Source: Candidatus Epulonipiscium sp. (GTDB taxonomy: Bacteria > Bacillota > Clostridia > Lachnospirales > Cellulosilyticaceae). Taken from it: a stretch of DNA of 63,834 bases. The notes beneath the pieces were generated by a model, which saw only the letters and a program-made list of their open reading frames with translations, did not search any database and was not told where the DNA came from. A program made the position numbers and the translations under genes. The stretch spans positions 1 through 63,834 of the forward strand of contig JAAYSX010000018.1 of NCBI GenBank assembly GCA_012518255.1, in the 5' to 3' direction. Positions 52,536-61,894 of the stretch are shown here, one piece after another (positions within the stretch are counted from its first letter, which is position 1; each line of letters opens with the position of its first letter).

Positions 52536-55457
52536 TTATTTAAATATTTCTACACAATAATCAAATAAATCTTGATTCTCTTTAATTTTATTATGGTTTC
52601 CTAATGCGCATATATAATTATGGGACATACATTCCTCTAATACAGGAGCTAAGGCCCTTATATCTTCCTGCTTAGTATTTAGAATTTCATCCCTATCTTG
52701 TTGCAACATTTCCTTAGTGATACCTGACATATATAAAAGCTCAGATTTACTTCCTTGCATAGCTGCATTTAAAGGAAAATCCAACTTACTTATGGTACCA
52801 ATGATATATTTTATCATATCCCTATCACTTACATTAAAGTTCCTAACATAATCTGCAGACTTATCATAAATTTCTATAGTTTCCCTTACATTTGGATCCC
52901 TATAGGAAACAAAAAACATCATACCACTACGGCTTAAATCTGTAAAACATCCATAAGCTCCATTTTTAACCCTAACATTATTCCATAGGTAATCAAGGCT
53001 TAAAATATTTTTTAGAACGTTCATACTACCTGAATATTCATAGCCTAGCTTTTTAAAATTATATCCCTTGGCAACATACTGAACATTAAATGGTGCTAAT
53101 AAACCTTCATTTTTATTATTTAGTTCAAAACTAGGATTAAATTTTTTGTATTTCACCGAGCACATATTATTTGCAATATTAAGGATAGAAGTTTTTAACT
53201 TGTCATATTCTGCCTCTTCCGATGTAATCCCTATCATTAATCTATCTTTATTACTCAATATATCAAAGGCTTCCTTGAGATTTTTAACTATATCACCTTT
53301 CATATCAGTGAAGTTATCTTCGATTTCACATATAAAATCATAGAATCCTAATCCTTTTAAAGCATCATCATAATATCCTTTTTGTGAAAATGAAGATAAA
53401 AGCCTAGCTAAAGCTATGCTATGTCCACTACTGCTAATAGACATTTCTATCCTTGATTTCATCTCCCTAATAATTTCAAAGATACGGTCTGTTTGGTCAA
53501 ATTTAGTCCTAAACACTATTTCTTCTAATATATCACCTAAATCAGCAACCCTATTATATAAAACCTTACTTTTAATTACTAAATTTGGTATATATTCATT
53601 AGGATTATTATAATCTTCTACTAGAAGTGTGTGGTATTTAATTCCCCCAGTTTTAATATCTATTATATTATTTAGCTCTCTGTAAGTATAATTTTCACTA
53701 TCTAGCTTACCTAACATTCCGGTAAGTAAACCAATGTAAGGTATTAAGTCCTCCTTAACCCCCCTAAGATCATAGTAGATATTTATATAGGCTATTTTAT
53801 TTGTTTCTTGTGGAGTAAATATAATAGGGATTCCACTATCCCCATCTATTTTGTAATCTATATACTTAATATCCTTATCTAAATCAGAAAGGGATAAGAT
53901 TGGTATTTTTTCTAGGTTTTCTTCCTTATCTGGTCTTGCTTGCATTTCTTGTAGTATATTTGTATTATTTATAAGTTCATCAATATCCTCATTAGATAAT
54001 GATTGTTTGAAGCTATCTAACTTTTCTTCAACTTCAAGGTCCTTCTCCTCTGTAAGTCCCGGTTTAGCTTCCATAACTATTAGGCTTGAATGTGTATTAT
54101 CTAATATATTGGACTGTATAATATCCTCTAAATAACTTGTTGTTAAGGCAGATTTTAAACACTTTAATTCTTCTTCGTATTTTAAATGTATAAATGGATC
54201 TCCATCGTATAGCCAGCTTTTTAAACTTTCTGTGGCATATAATAATCCCTTAGAGTAGCCCCCAAAATCAGCCTCCCTTAACTCAAATTCTCTAGAATTA
54301 ATAGCACCTTCGATTATTTTTTTATCAATACCATCTTTAACTAGATTGGTTAATGTATCCATAACTATCCTATAAAAATCCTCTTTTTTATCTAGTGATG
54401 AGTTCTTAACAATAATACTAAATACTGGCTGCTGCAGACTTGTATTATAGGAGCCAAATACGTCTTGTCCTATTCCTGCATCAATTAGCGCTTTTTTAAG
54501 CGGGGCTGCTGGAGTCTCTAATAAAAGGTCTTGCAAAACCTCCATAGCCATTACCAGCTCCCTGTCACAAGAATCCCCTACTACAAAGTTAAGGGCAAAA
54601 TATGTTTTATTGTCTTGGCTTTCATCTTTAGATATTGGGTATTTAATATTTACTTCCCTTGCTTTTGGGAAAGCTTCCTGAAGATTTATACTGGATTGTA
54701 TTTCTTTCCTTGTGAACTTGCATAAGTAATCTTCATTAATTATCTTAAGATGCTCATCTATATCCCCATCACCATAAAGGCAAATATAACTATTTGATGG
54801 ATGGTAATATTTCCTATGGAAATCCAAAAAATCCTCTTGACTTAAATCTGGAATATAGTCAGGGTCCCCACCTGATTCAAACCCATATGTTGTATCAGGA
54901 AACAAAGACTCCTTTATCTTCCTATATAAAAGACCCTCTGGGGATGAAAAAGCTCCCTTCATCTCGTTATAAACAACTCCTTGATATTCTATCTTATCAT
55001 CCCTATTTGATAATCTATAATTCCAGCCCTCCTGCTTTAAAATCATAGGATTTTCATAAATATTGGGGAAAAATACAGCATCTAAATATACATCCATTAA
55101 GTTTATAAAATCCTTATCATTCTGGCTTGCTATTGGATATACTGTCTTATCTGAATAGGTCATGGCGTTTAGATAAGTATTTAATGACCCCTTAGCTAGC
55201 TCAACAAAGGGCTCCTTAACAGGATACTTTCTCGAACCACACAAAACCGCATGCTCTAGTATATGTGGCAAACCTGTGTCATCATTTGGAGGTGTTCTAA
55301 ATGAAATAGAAAATGTTTTATTGCTATCATCATTTTCTATATGCATTAGTTTTGCACCACTTTTTTTGTGTTCCATTATACGGACTGGAGCATTTATTTC
55401 TTCTATAAATTCTTCCTCTAATAATATAAATCCATGTTTTATTTCTTTATTATGCAT
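52536..55457 (-). CDS. Insulinase-family zinc protease (M16C, presequence-protease-like)
   Basis: A 973-residue M16C metalloprotease related to PreP/Cym1. The inverted zinc motif HILEH is at residues 65-69, with the following LCGSRKYPVKEPF block and the third ligand (a Glu in the NEMKGA region about 75 residues on). The full-length arrangement has two halves joined by a helical hinge, the second half without the zinc motif. No signal peptide, so it probably degrades peptides in the cytoplasm. ATG follows GGAGG. Length fits the subfamily (about 970 residues). Confidence 0.95.
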   Translation of the reverse strand: MHNKEIKHGFILLEEEFIEEINAPVRIMEHKKSGAKLMHIENDDSNKTFSISFRTPPNDDTGLPHILEHAVLCGSRKYPVKEPFVELAKGSLNTYLNAMTYSDKTVYPIASQNDKDFINLMDVYLDAVFFPNIYENPMILKQEGWNYRLSNRDDKIEYQGVVYNEMKGAFSSPEGLLYRKIKESLFPDTTYGFESGGDPDYIPDLSQEDFLDFHRKYYHPSNSYICLYGDGDIDEHLKIINEDYLCKFTRKEIQSSINLQEAFPKAREVNIKYPISKDESQDNKTYFALNFVVGDSCDRELVMAMEVLQDLLLETPAAPLKKALIDAGIGQDVFGSYNTSLQQPVFSIIVKNSSLDKKEDFYRIVMDTLTNLVKDGIDKKIIEGAINSREFELREADFGGYSKGLLYATESLKSWLYDGDPFIHLKYEEELKCLKSALTTSYLEDIIQSNILDNTHSSLIVMEAKPGLTEEKDLEVEEKLDSFKQSLSNEDIDELINNTNILQEMQARPDKEENLEKIPILSLSDLDKDIKYIDYKIDGDSGIPIIFTPQETNKIAYINIYYDLRGVKEDLIPYIGLLTGMLGKLDSENYTYRELNNIIDIKTGGIKYHTLLVEDYNNPNEYIPNLVIKSKVLYNRVADLGDILEEIVFRTKFDQTDRIFEIIREMKSRIEMSISSSGHSIALARLLSSFSQKGYYDDALKGLGFYDFICEIEDNFTDMKGDIVKNLKEAFDILSNKDRLMIGITSEEAEYDKLKTSILNIANNMCSVKYKKFNPSFELNNKNEGLLAPFNVQYVAKGYNFKKLGYEYSGSMNVLKNILSLDYLWNNVRVKNGAYGCFTDLSRSGMMFFVSYRDPNVRETIEIYDKSADYVRNFNVSDRDMIKYIIGTISKLDFPLNAAMQGSKSELLYMSGITKEMLQQDRDEILNTKQEDIRALAPVLEECMSHNYICALGNHNKIKENQDLFDYCVEIFK

Positions 55458-55567
55458 AATTTTCCTCCGCTCACCAGATTAATTTCTTTGTAAATTAAAT
55501 TATAACTATCCACCTTTAAATTGTCTACCAATCTTAAATAAAATATACCTTAAACCTATGTTAGAGA

Positions 55568-55597
55568 ATAAAAAGCATCTGTAAGATTACAGATGCT
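55568..55597 (-). terminator. Terminator after the YHS-domain gene
   Basis: Perfect 10-bp stem AGCATCTGTA / TACAGATGCT with loop AGAT, followed by TTTTTATTC on the minus strand. It overlaps the last codons of the YHS gene. Confidence 0.85.
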
Positions 55598-55937
55598 CCT
55601 CATCATTAGACTCTAAAAACTTTTCCCGGCAGTCCCAGCTACAAAAATAGTGACTTTCCCCATCCTTAATCATATGGTAAGCTTTAGATCTTTCTAGCTC
55701 AGTATCACAAACTGGATCTTTTACCAAATCCTTGACCTCTTCCTTAACTTCAGCCGTAAAAACTTCCTTATCCTTCTCGATAACTTCTACTTGGCCATTA
55801 ACAATTTTAATCCCCTTTATATTTGGGTTATTCTCATTTTTACGCATTATCTTTCTGATTCTTAACATATGAAATATAAAATTTATGGTTCCCCATAGTA
55901 TCATTATCATAAATATATTTCCTATAATTGACAGCAT
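55587..55937 (-). CDS. YHS-domain membrane-anchored protein
   Basis: A 116-residue protein with an N-terminal membrane helix (about residues 3-22) and a C-terminal YHS-type domain: DPVCDTELERSKAYHMIKDGE and YFCSWDCREKF, which holds the CxxC-like metal-binding pattern of YHS/TRASH modules. The linker contains charged repeats (KEEVKDLVKDP). Likely a metal-binding or membrane-associated protein; the partner is unknown. Terminator overlaps its 3' end. Confidence 0.78.
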   Translation of the reverse strand: MLSIIGNIFMIMILWGTINFIFHMLRIRKIMRKNENNPNIKGIKIVNGQVEVIEKDKEVFTAEVKEEVKDLVKDPVCDTELERSKAYHMIKDGESHYFCSWDCREKFLESNDEEHL

Positions 55938-56034
55938 TTAATCACCCTTCCTTTGTGAATACTGCAATTTACTTTTTTATTTCTTTAATTGTACTACACT
56001 AATTTGAACAGAATATGAACGTGCGTGTAGTTTA

Positions 56035-56664
56035 TTATTTATCAGCCTGTTTTTCTTTTTCTTTTGCCATAAGCTCTATGTGTTTAGTAAAAATTCTTTG
56101 AAAAATGAATGAAGATAACAAGGCGTATAGCCCAAAAGAAAATACTGAAAAAGGTGATAATGATGTAAGCATGATTATAAATCCAATAAATAAAAGACCG
56201 CATAATGCAGTTGATAAAATATGTCTATTCCCTAAGATAAAGCTATTCATTATAAGATTCTTAGTTGTCATATGAAATCTTGATAAAATAGGAAATACAT
56301 ACATGGTAAATATCATAACCTGTATAATTGAAAATAGGCCCATAATCTTAACCCAAGTTTTAGCTTTCCCACTAACTAAGATTTCATAGTATAAGTAGCT
56401 ACTAAACCAAACAATAGCTAATATAATTGTTATAATTGTTGCTTGTAAGAAATTTTCTTTAAAGCTTTTAAAGAAAGGTTTGAAGACATAAGTATCTTCC
56501 TTTCTAACTTTTTTTCCCAATACATAAAACAAAGCTGTAGTTGATGCACCTATTGTAAAAATTGGGATGGAGCATACTAGCCATAATATGCTTAATATCA
56601 TAAAATCAGCAATTTCCGTTCCCCACTTATAGACTGGCCCATCTATATCAAAAAATCTATTCAT
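56035..56664 (-). CDS. YesL/DUF624 family membrane protein
   Basis: A 209-residue membrane protein of the YesL/DUF624 type, with about five hydrophobic segments and the opening NRFFDIDGPVYKWGTEIADFMILSILWLVCSIPIFTIGASTTAL, very typical of this family. In Bacillus such genes sit beside ABC sugar systems, but no such neighbour is present here. Function unknown. Monocistronic with about 140 bases upstream. Confidence 0.85.
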   Translation of the reverse strand: MNRFFDIDGPVYKWGTEIADFMILSILWLVCSIPIFTIGASTTALFYVLGKKVRKEDTYVFKPFFKSFKENFLQATIITIILAIVWFSSYLYYEILVSGKAKTWVKIMGLFSIIQVMIFTMYVFPILSRFHMTTKNLIMNSFILGNRHILSTALCGLLFIGFIIMLTSLSPFSVFSFGLYALLSSFIFQRIFTKHIELMAKEKEKQADK

Positions 56665-56764
56665 TATAATACACTCCTTATTTATGTATACATTTCCTAG
56701 TTTAATATGTACTAATACATAAGTATACTACATCAGTATTTATTTTACCATGTTTTTAGGCTTT

Positions 56765-56805
56765 AAATAAAAAATAGGTATGGTATTTTAATATACCACC
56801 CTATT
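56765..56805 (-). terminator. Terminator of the 171-residue gene
   Basis: Stem pairing AATAGG / CCTATT and TGGTAT / ATACCA with a small internal loop, then TTTTTTATTTAAAG on the minus strand. It begins directly after the stop of the hypothetical gene. Confidence 0.72.
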
Positions 56806-57321
56806 CTATAATATCTTTTTATTTATTATATCCCTAAAATCAAAATAATTGAATATTTCCTCATAGTAATAGTCTATAGTCAAAATTAAATCATTTAATT
56901 TTTGTATTCCAAGTGGAACATATTCCTGCCACTCCTTATAATAAGAAGCTGCCTCTAATCTGCTATTAAACGTATATATATTGTAATAGCCTATCTCTAA
57001 ACTAGCGGCTAATTCTTCCTGGGCAGACTTAAAACATTGGTCATTTTCCAAATATTTATCCACCATCCTAATAACATTTGATGGGTGAATAATAATAATA
57101 ATATCAGGATAAACCGAATATAGGGCATTCCTCACCTCATGATTAAAGCCTATAATTGCAAGATTAATATTATAATTATATTCCTCTTTAAATTTAATAA
57201 AATACTTGTAAAGTTCATCCTTATCTAAATCTGGTAAATCGCTAATAAAATGATTTTGATCCAAACGATATACTTTATTATTATAAATATATACATCTAT
57301 ATTTTTCATGGCAATACCCAC
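56806..57321 (-). CDS. Hypothetical protein (171 aa)
   Basis: A soluble, alpha/beta protein without membrane segments or signal peptide; it contains IDVYIYNNKVYRLDQNHFISDLPDLD at the start, IIIIIHPSNVIRMVD in the middle and an aromatic C-terminal helix region (YYKEWQEYVPLGIQKLNDL). No family recognised. The start is taken as GTG at 57321 because AAAGGA precedes it by four bases; the ATG 12 bases further in has no ribosome site at proper distance. It lies just downstream of glgB. Confidence 0.6.
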   Translation of the reverse strand: MGIAMKNIDVYIYNNKVYRLDQNHFISDLPDLDKDELYKYFIKFKEEYNYNINLAIIGFNHEVRNALYSVYPDIIIIIHPSNVIRMVDKYLENDQCFKSAQEELAASLEIGYYNIYTFNSRLEAASYYKEWQEYVPLGIQKLNDLILTIDYYYEEIFNYFDFRDIINKKIL

Positions 57322-57354
57322 TTTTCCTTTCTTGTGAGTATTGCCAATTAAATA

Positions 57355-59559
57355 TTATTTATTCCATTTTAATATACTCATTCCAAGGGGCGGAATATCC
57401 AATACAATACTTTCCGGCCTTTTATGCCAAGAAATCCCCTTGCTCTTTACCTTACTATTTATAACCCCTGATCCTCCATATTTTTTACTATCACTATTAA
57501 ATATTTCTTCATACTCACCTTTTTCCTGGACACCTATCCTATAATTTCTGTGGGTTTCAGGTGTGAAATTACATATTACAATTAAGTGATCTTCCCACAT
57601 TTTACCTTTACGGAAAAAAGCAATAACGCTATCATCATTATTATCACAGTCTATCCATTCAAATCCCTTACTTGTCCAGTCCTTCTCCCATAGGGCCCCA
57701 TATTCAACATATAATTTATTTAAATCCTTAATGTATGTTTGTGTTTGTTTATGGGTATCATATTGTAATAAATGCCAATCTAAACTTTGGGATTCATTCC
57801 ATTCAGCATTTTGTGCAAACTCTCCCCCCATAAATAACATTTTTTTACCTGGATGAGTATACATATATCCATAAGCTACCCTGAGGTTTGCAAACTTTTG
57901 CCACTCATCACCTGGCATCTTATAAATCATAGAACTTTTTTCATGTACCACTTCATCATGGGATAATACCTGTATAAAATTTTCGCTAAAGGCATACATA
58001 AAACTAAATGTGATTTTATTATGATGGTACTTTCTATAAATAGGGTCTAACTCCATATAACTTAAAAAATCATTCATCCATCCCATATTCCACTTAAAAC
58101 CAAATCCTAAACCTTCCTTATCAACAGGCTTTGTTACATTTGCCCAGGAAGTTGATTCTTCTGCTATTGTCATAATTCCTGGAAACATTTTATATAGTAT
58201 AGAGTTCATATGTTTTAAAAACTCTACAGCCTCTAAATTTTCCCTGCCACCATCTATATTAGGTGTCCAGTTGCCAGAATCCTCTTTTCCATAATCTAAA
58301 TATAGCATAGATGCAACTGCATCCACCCTAAGGCCATCTATATGATATTCCTTGCACCATTTTATTGCACTTGCTATCAGAAATAACCTTACTGGCATAT
58401 ATCCATAATCGAATATTAAGGTTCCCCATTGTGGGTGTTCCCCTTTTTGTGGATCCTCGTATTCATATAAAGGAGTCCCATCAAATTTTTCAAGGGCAAA
58501 TGAATCCTTGGGGAAATGCGCTGGCACCCAGTCTAGTATAACCCCTATACCCTCCTGGTGCAGCTTATCTACTAAGTATCTAAAATCATCAGGCTCCCCA
58601 AAACGGCTTGTAGGAGCAAAATAACCAGTTACCTGATAACCCCATGATTTATCATAGGGGTGCTCCATAACCCCCATTATCTCAACATGGGTATAGCCCA
58701 TTTCCTTAACATATTTGGTAAGCTCCTTAGCTAAATCACGGTAGGTTAGAAATTCATTACCTTCTTTCCTTCTCCAGGAACCCAGGTGAACTTCATATAT
58801 AGACATTGCCTCCTTATACGGCTTTTTCTTAGCCCTCTTATCCATCCAACTCCTATCATTCCACTTATATTCATTAAGATTATATACAATTGCTGCACTT
58901 TTTGGCTTAACTTCATAGTAAGATCCATAGGGATCTGTTTTCATAAGGATAACATCATCCATAGTTTTAATTTCGAACTTATATTTATCATATTCCCTAA
59001 CACCTGGAATGAAAATCTCCCATATTCCTGAGTCTGGCCTAAATCCCATCGCATGCCTTCTGCCATCCCATTGATTAAAATCTCCCACTACACTTACCCT
59101 TTTAGCATTAGGAGCCCAAACGGCAAAACTTACCCCATCTACACCATCTATACTAATTAAATTACTACCTAACTTTTTATATATTTCATAATGGGTCCCT
59201 TCGCAAAATAAGTGCTGATCCAGCTTAGAAAGAGTAAAATCAAATGCATAAGGATCATACATTTTCCAGCTTGTCCCATCTTTAGATTCGCATTCCAGTA
59301 TATAAGTAAACTCTTTTCTTCTCCTTGGTATAATACATTCAAAGTACCCCTCATACTCTGTTTTCTCCATATCAAACTTCATATGTGGTTTATTTGAATC
59401 AATAATATTAATCGATTGTGCCCCTGGAACAAATGCCCTTATAACCAGCCTATCCTTACCCTGATGTTTAATCTTATGTATTCCTAAAATATTATGTGGA
59501 TTTTTATGATTTGCATTTACTATCTGTTGTATTTCTGCCTTCTTAGTTGTAAGTTTCAT
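57355..59559 (-). CDS. glgB: 1,4-alpha-glucan branching enzyme GlgB
   Basis: A 734-residue branching enzyme that creates alpha-1,6 branches in glycogen. N-terminal CBM48-type domain (about 20-230), then the GH13 barrel with the catalytic triad Asp413 (DGLRVDAV), Glu467 (AEEST) and Asp535 (LSHDEV). The C-terminal beta domain ends with LGMSILKW. Other glycogen genes (glgA, glgC, glgD, glgP) are not in the window, so it is a solitary glg gene. The gene starts a minus-strand transcript, with a 206-base divergent gap upstream. Confidence 0.97.
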   Translation of the reverse strand: MKLTTKKAEIQQIVNANHKNPHNILGIHKIKHQGKDRLVIRAFVPGAQSINIIDSNKPHMKFDMEKTEYEGYFECIIPRRRKEFTYILECESKDGTSWKMYDPYAFDFTLSKLDQHLFCEGTHYEIYKKLGSNLISIDGVDGVSFAVWAPNAKRVSVVGDFNQWDGRRHAMGFRPDSGIWEIFIPGVREYDKYKFEIKTMDDVILMKTDPYGSYYEVKPKSAAIVYNLNEYKWNDRSWMDKRAKKKPYKEAMSIYEVHLGSWRRKEGNEFLTYRDLAKELTKYVKEMGYTHVEIMGVMEHPYDKSWGYQVTGYFAPTSRFGEPDDFRYLVDKLHQEGIGVILDWVPAHFPKDSFALEKFDGTPLYEYEDPQKGEHPQWGTLIFDYGYMPVRLFLIASAIKWCKEYHIDGLRVDAVASMLYLDYGKEDSGNWTPNIDGGRENLEAVEFLKHMNSILYKMFPGIMTIAEESTSWANVTKPVDKEGLGFGFKWNMGWMNDFLSYMELDPIYRKYHHNKITFSFMYAFSENFIQVLSHDEVVHEKSSMIYKMPGDEWQKFANLRVAYGYMYTHPGKKMLFMGGEFAQNAEWNESQSLDWHLLQYDTHKQTQTYIKDLNKLYVEYGALWEKDWTSKGFEWIDCDNNDDSVIAFFRKGKMWEDHLIVICNFTPETHRNYRIGVQEKGEYEEIFNSDSKKYGGSGVINSKVKSKGISWHKRPESIVLDIPPLGMSILKWNK

Positions 59560-59765
59560 AAATTCGCCTTCTAGGCTTCCCCCCTTGATTTAGATAATAC
59601 TTCTAATCCTTTATCACCATTATATAGTATTATGTTTGGAATCCAAAATATTTGCTCATTTCTTAATTGCTATTACAATGTTACCATATTATTACATATA
59701 ACTCAATAATATTCAAATATAAGTTTATAATATTGTGCTATAATATTACTAAGGAGGAATTATTT

Positions 59766-61166
59766 ATGAAAACTATAAAAGAATCTATAAAACATGGAGT
59801 GTCTTTAGCCTATATCTCACTATTATCAGATTTAACAAATTTATTATCTAATCCATTTACATCTGCAATTTCTGAAATAGATGAGGATTTAGGAACTATT
59901 ATAAATGATCTTAAAGATTATTATATATCTTTAGATACACTTGTAGGCGGCGATACAAATAGCCGTAATCAGTGTGCAAGCAAATTGCAAGACCATCATA
60001 AGATACTAGAGAGCAAGTTTAAAACTATCAATGCATACAGTAGAGAACTAAGCCATATTTCAGCAGTGCTAGAAAATCAATACTATCTTATTACTACTGA
60101 TCCCAAGGATATAGAAGGAATAGACTACCACCAGTTTATACACGAAGGACTCGGCTTCATAGAAGAGGAGGAAAATCTGGAAGATAAAGTGGTTAAAAGA
60201 AAAGAATTCCTACGGCTACTCCCTATGAGAATGACAAAGGATTCCTTCAATGATTATGTAGAAGAGTCATTAAATCAAATATCTATTAGCCCAACAGATA
60301 TAGATAACAAACTGTTTTTCTCAGTTTTCACCCAATTATTTGATGGTCGGGTTGAAGAAAACTATGGTATATTTTTTACGGATATATATAGTGCAATTGA
60401 GGATCTTAGAAATTCATCACAATCAGAATTAAGTGGAGAAGATATAGAAGAATTGTTTGATGATATTTATTTACTAAAAGATACCACCGATAAACTGTAT
60501 GATACTATAGCTACACTGCACAAAATAGTATCATCATTTTCAATACTGCTTATTTTAGATAATATTACTTTAGATATTTTATTTGAAGAACATGTAGCAT
60601 ATAAGGACCTTTTCTATGTGGTTAAATCCTTAATATCCCAAGATTTAATAGACGAAGAATATAGCCTTATGGTAGAAACCTTACCTGATAGGCTTTCTGA
60701 TGTTTTTAATCAAACCAACCATTCCTATAGTAAGGTTACTAAGTCCTTTTATGATAAACTTGATAATAAACTTTTTCCTGAAACTAGTGAAACTATGCAG
60801 GCAATTAAAGTCTTTAGCCTTATACAGTATTATTTAATGTTAAATGCTGAAGATGCCTTTATGTTTTATGAAATGAAGGATAGTTCATATTCCTTAGACA
60901 AGTCCACAATCGAATCCTCTATTAGTTTCTTAAATGAGAAATTTGATAGTCTTCCTGCTAAGGAACGTAAGCTTAGGATGCAGTATTTAATTAGCTGTCT
61001 CCCTGTTCTTATGGATAATCAGGAATTTGCAAGTTATTTTAATAATTCCATAGAAGGAACATCAAACCCTGTGCATAAGGCCTATATATTAGCTAAGATT
61101 AGTAATTATATGGATTCATTTGGTTTCTTTGATGAAGACAATTTAGAATATGAACAGCCACAGTAA
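59766..61166 (+). CDS. Hypothetical protein (466 aa), all-helical and acidic
   Basis: A 466-residue protein without signal peptide or membrane segment, dominated by alternating acidic and hydrophobic residues typical of long helices (DFTNLLSN..., DIEELFDDIYLLKDTTDKLYDTIATLHKI). No known family recognised. ATG 59766 follows AAGGAGG and is preferred to a longer frame that would start 99 bases upstream. TATAAT at 59739 may be part of a promoter. Its 3' end overlaps the convergent queH gene by 61 bases. Confidence 0.7.
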   Translation: MKTIKESIKHGVSLAYISLLSDLTNLLSNPFTSAISEIDEDLGTIINDLKDYYISLDTLVGGDTNSRNQCASKLQDHHKILESKFKTINAYSRELSHISAVLENQYYLITTDPKDIEGIDYHQFIHEGLGFIEEEENLEDKVVKRKEFLRLLPMRMTKDSFNDYVEESLNQISISPTDIDNKLFFSVFTQLFDGRVEENYGIFFTDIYSAIEDLRNSSQSELSGEDIEELFDDIYLLKDTTDKLYDTIATLHKIVSSFSILLILDNITLDILFEEHVAYKDLFYVVKSLISQDLIDEEYSLMVETLPDRLSDVFNQTNHSYSKVTKSFYDKLDNKLFPETSETMQAIKVFSLIQYYLMLNAEDAFMFYEMKDSSYSLDKSTIESSISFLNEKFDSLPAKERKLRMQYLISCLPVLMDNQEFASYFNNSIEGTSNPVHKAYILAKISNYMDSFGFFDEDNLEYEQPQ

Positions 61167-61750
61167 TCCTGTCTATATAGGTCATAAATCTTACTAAGCT
61201 CTATAGAACGTTTATAGCCATTTTTCTTTTTAAAATCCGAATAAAGATATCTAACACCTAGTCTATCTTCTAGTTGCCTACCTATTTCATTAAGCCTGCT
61301 AGCATCTTTTAGTGGGCTTATGGATAAGGTGGTTGTAAAAAAATCGTAATTGTTCATCTTTGCATACCTTGCAGTTTCACCAAGCCTAAGCTTGTAACAT
61401 GCTGTACACCTTCTCCCCCCCTCTGGCTCAGTATCTAAGCCCCTTGCCATTTTATTAAACTTTTCTAAATCATAGCTGCCTTCTATATACTTAACTGGAT
61501 ATTTTGTATCCATATCTAATATTAATTTTTGCTGTTCCTTAGCCCTTTTTTTATATTCTATATCATCATCAATATTAGGGTTATAGTAAAACACTGTAAT
61601 ATAAAAATAATTAGCTAGATACTCTATAACATAAGTAGAGCAAGGAGCACAGCAGCTATGAAGCAATAAGCTTGGTGCAATGCCATCTTTTTCTAGATTC
61701 TTAATTATTTTTTCTAGCTTTTTTTGGTAGTTTTCCTTAGTCTTATTCAT
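61106..61750 (-). CDS. queH: Epoxyqueuosine reductase QueH
   Basis: A 214-residue DUF208-family enzyme that reduces epoxyqueuosine to queuosine in tRNA. Cysteines for the iron-sulfur cluster and active site lie in LLHSCCAPCST (about 31-39), RRCTACYKLRL (about 116-120) and DYCGCSYSK near the C-terminus. Length is normal. The C-terminal tail overlaps the 3' end of the convergent 466-residue gene by 61 bases; one of the two tails may be longer than needed. Confidence 0.93.
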   Translation of the reverse strand: MNKTKENYQKKLEKIIKNLEKDGIAPSLLLHSCCAPCSTYVIEYLANYFYITVFYYNPNIDDDIEYKKRAKEQQKLILDMDTKYPVKYIEGSYDLEKFNKMARGLDTEPEGGRRCTACYKLRLGETARYAKMNNYDFFTTTLSISPLKDASRLNEIGRQLEDRLGVRYLYSDFKKKNGYKRSIELSKIYDLYRQDYCGCSYSKLSSSKKPNESI

Positions 61751-61894
61751 CTTTCTTTTCCTTTCATCTACATTATTAAAGCATTAAAAACATTATATAC
61801 TATTTATTTAATCTTTCCTATTGATAAGTATTTAAAAAAGGAGTAAACTAACATATTAGGATTATAAGTTAAACAAGTGAAAGTAGGTATAAAA

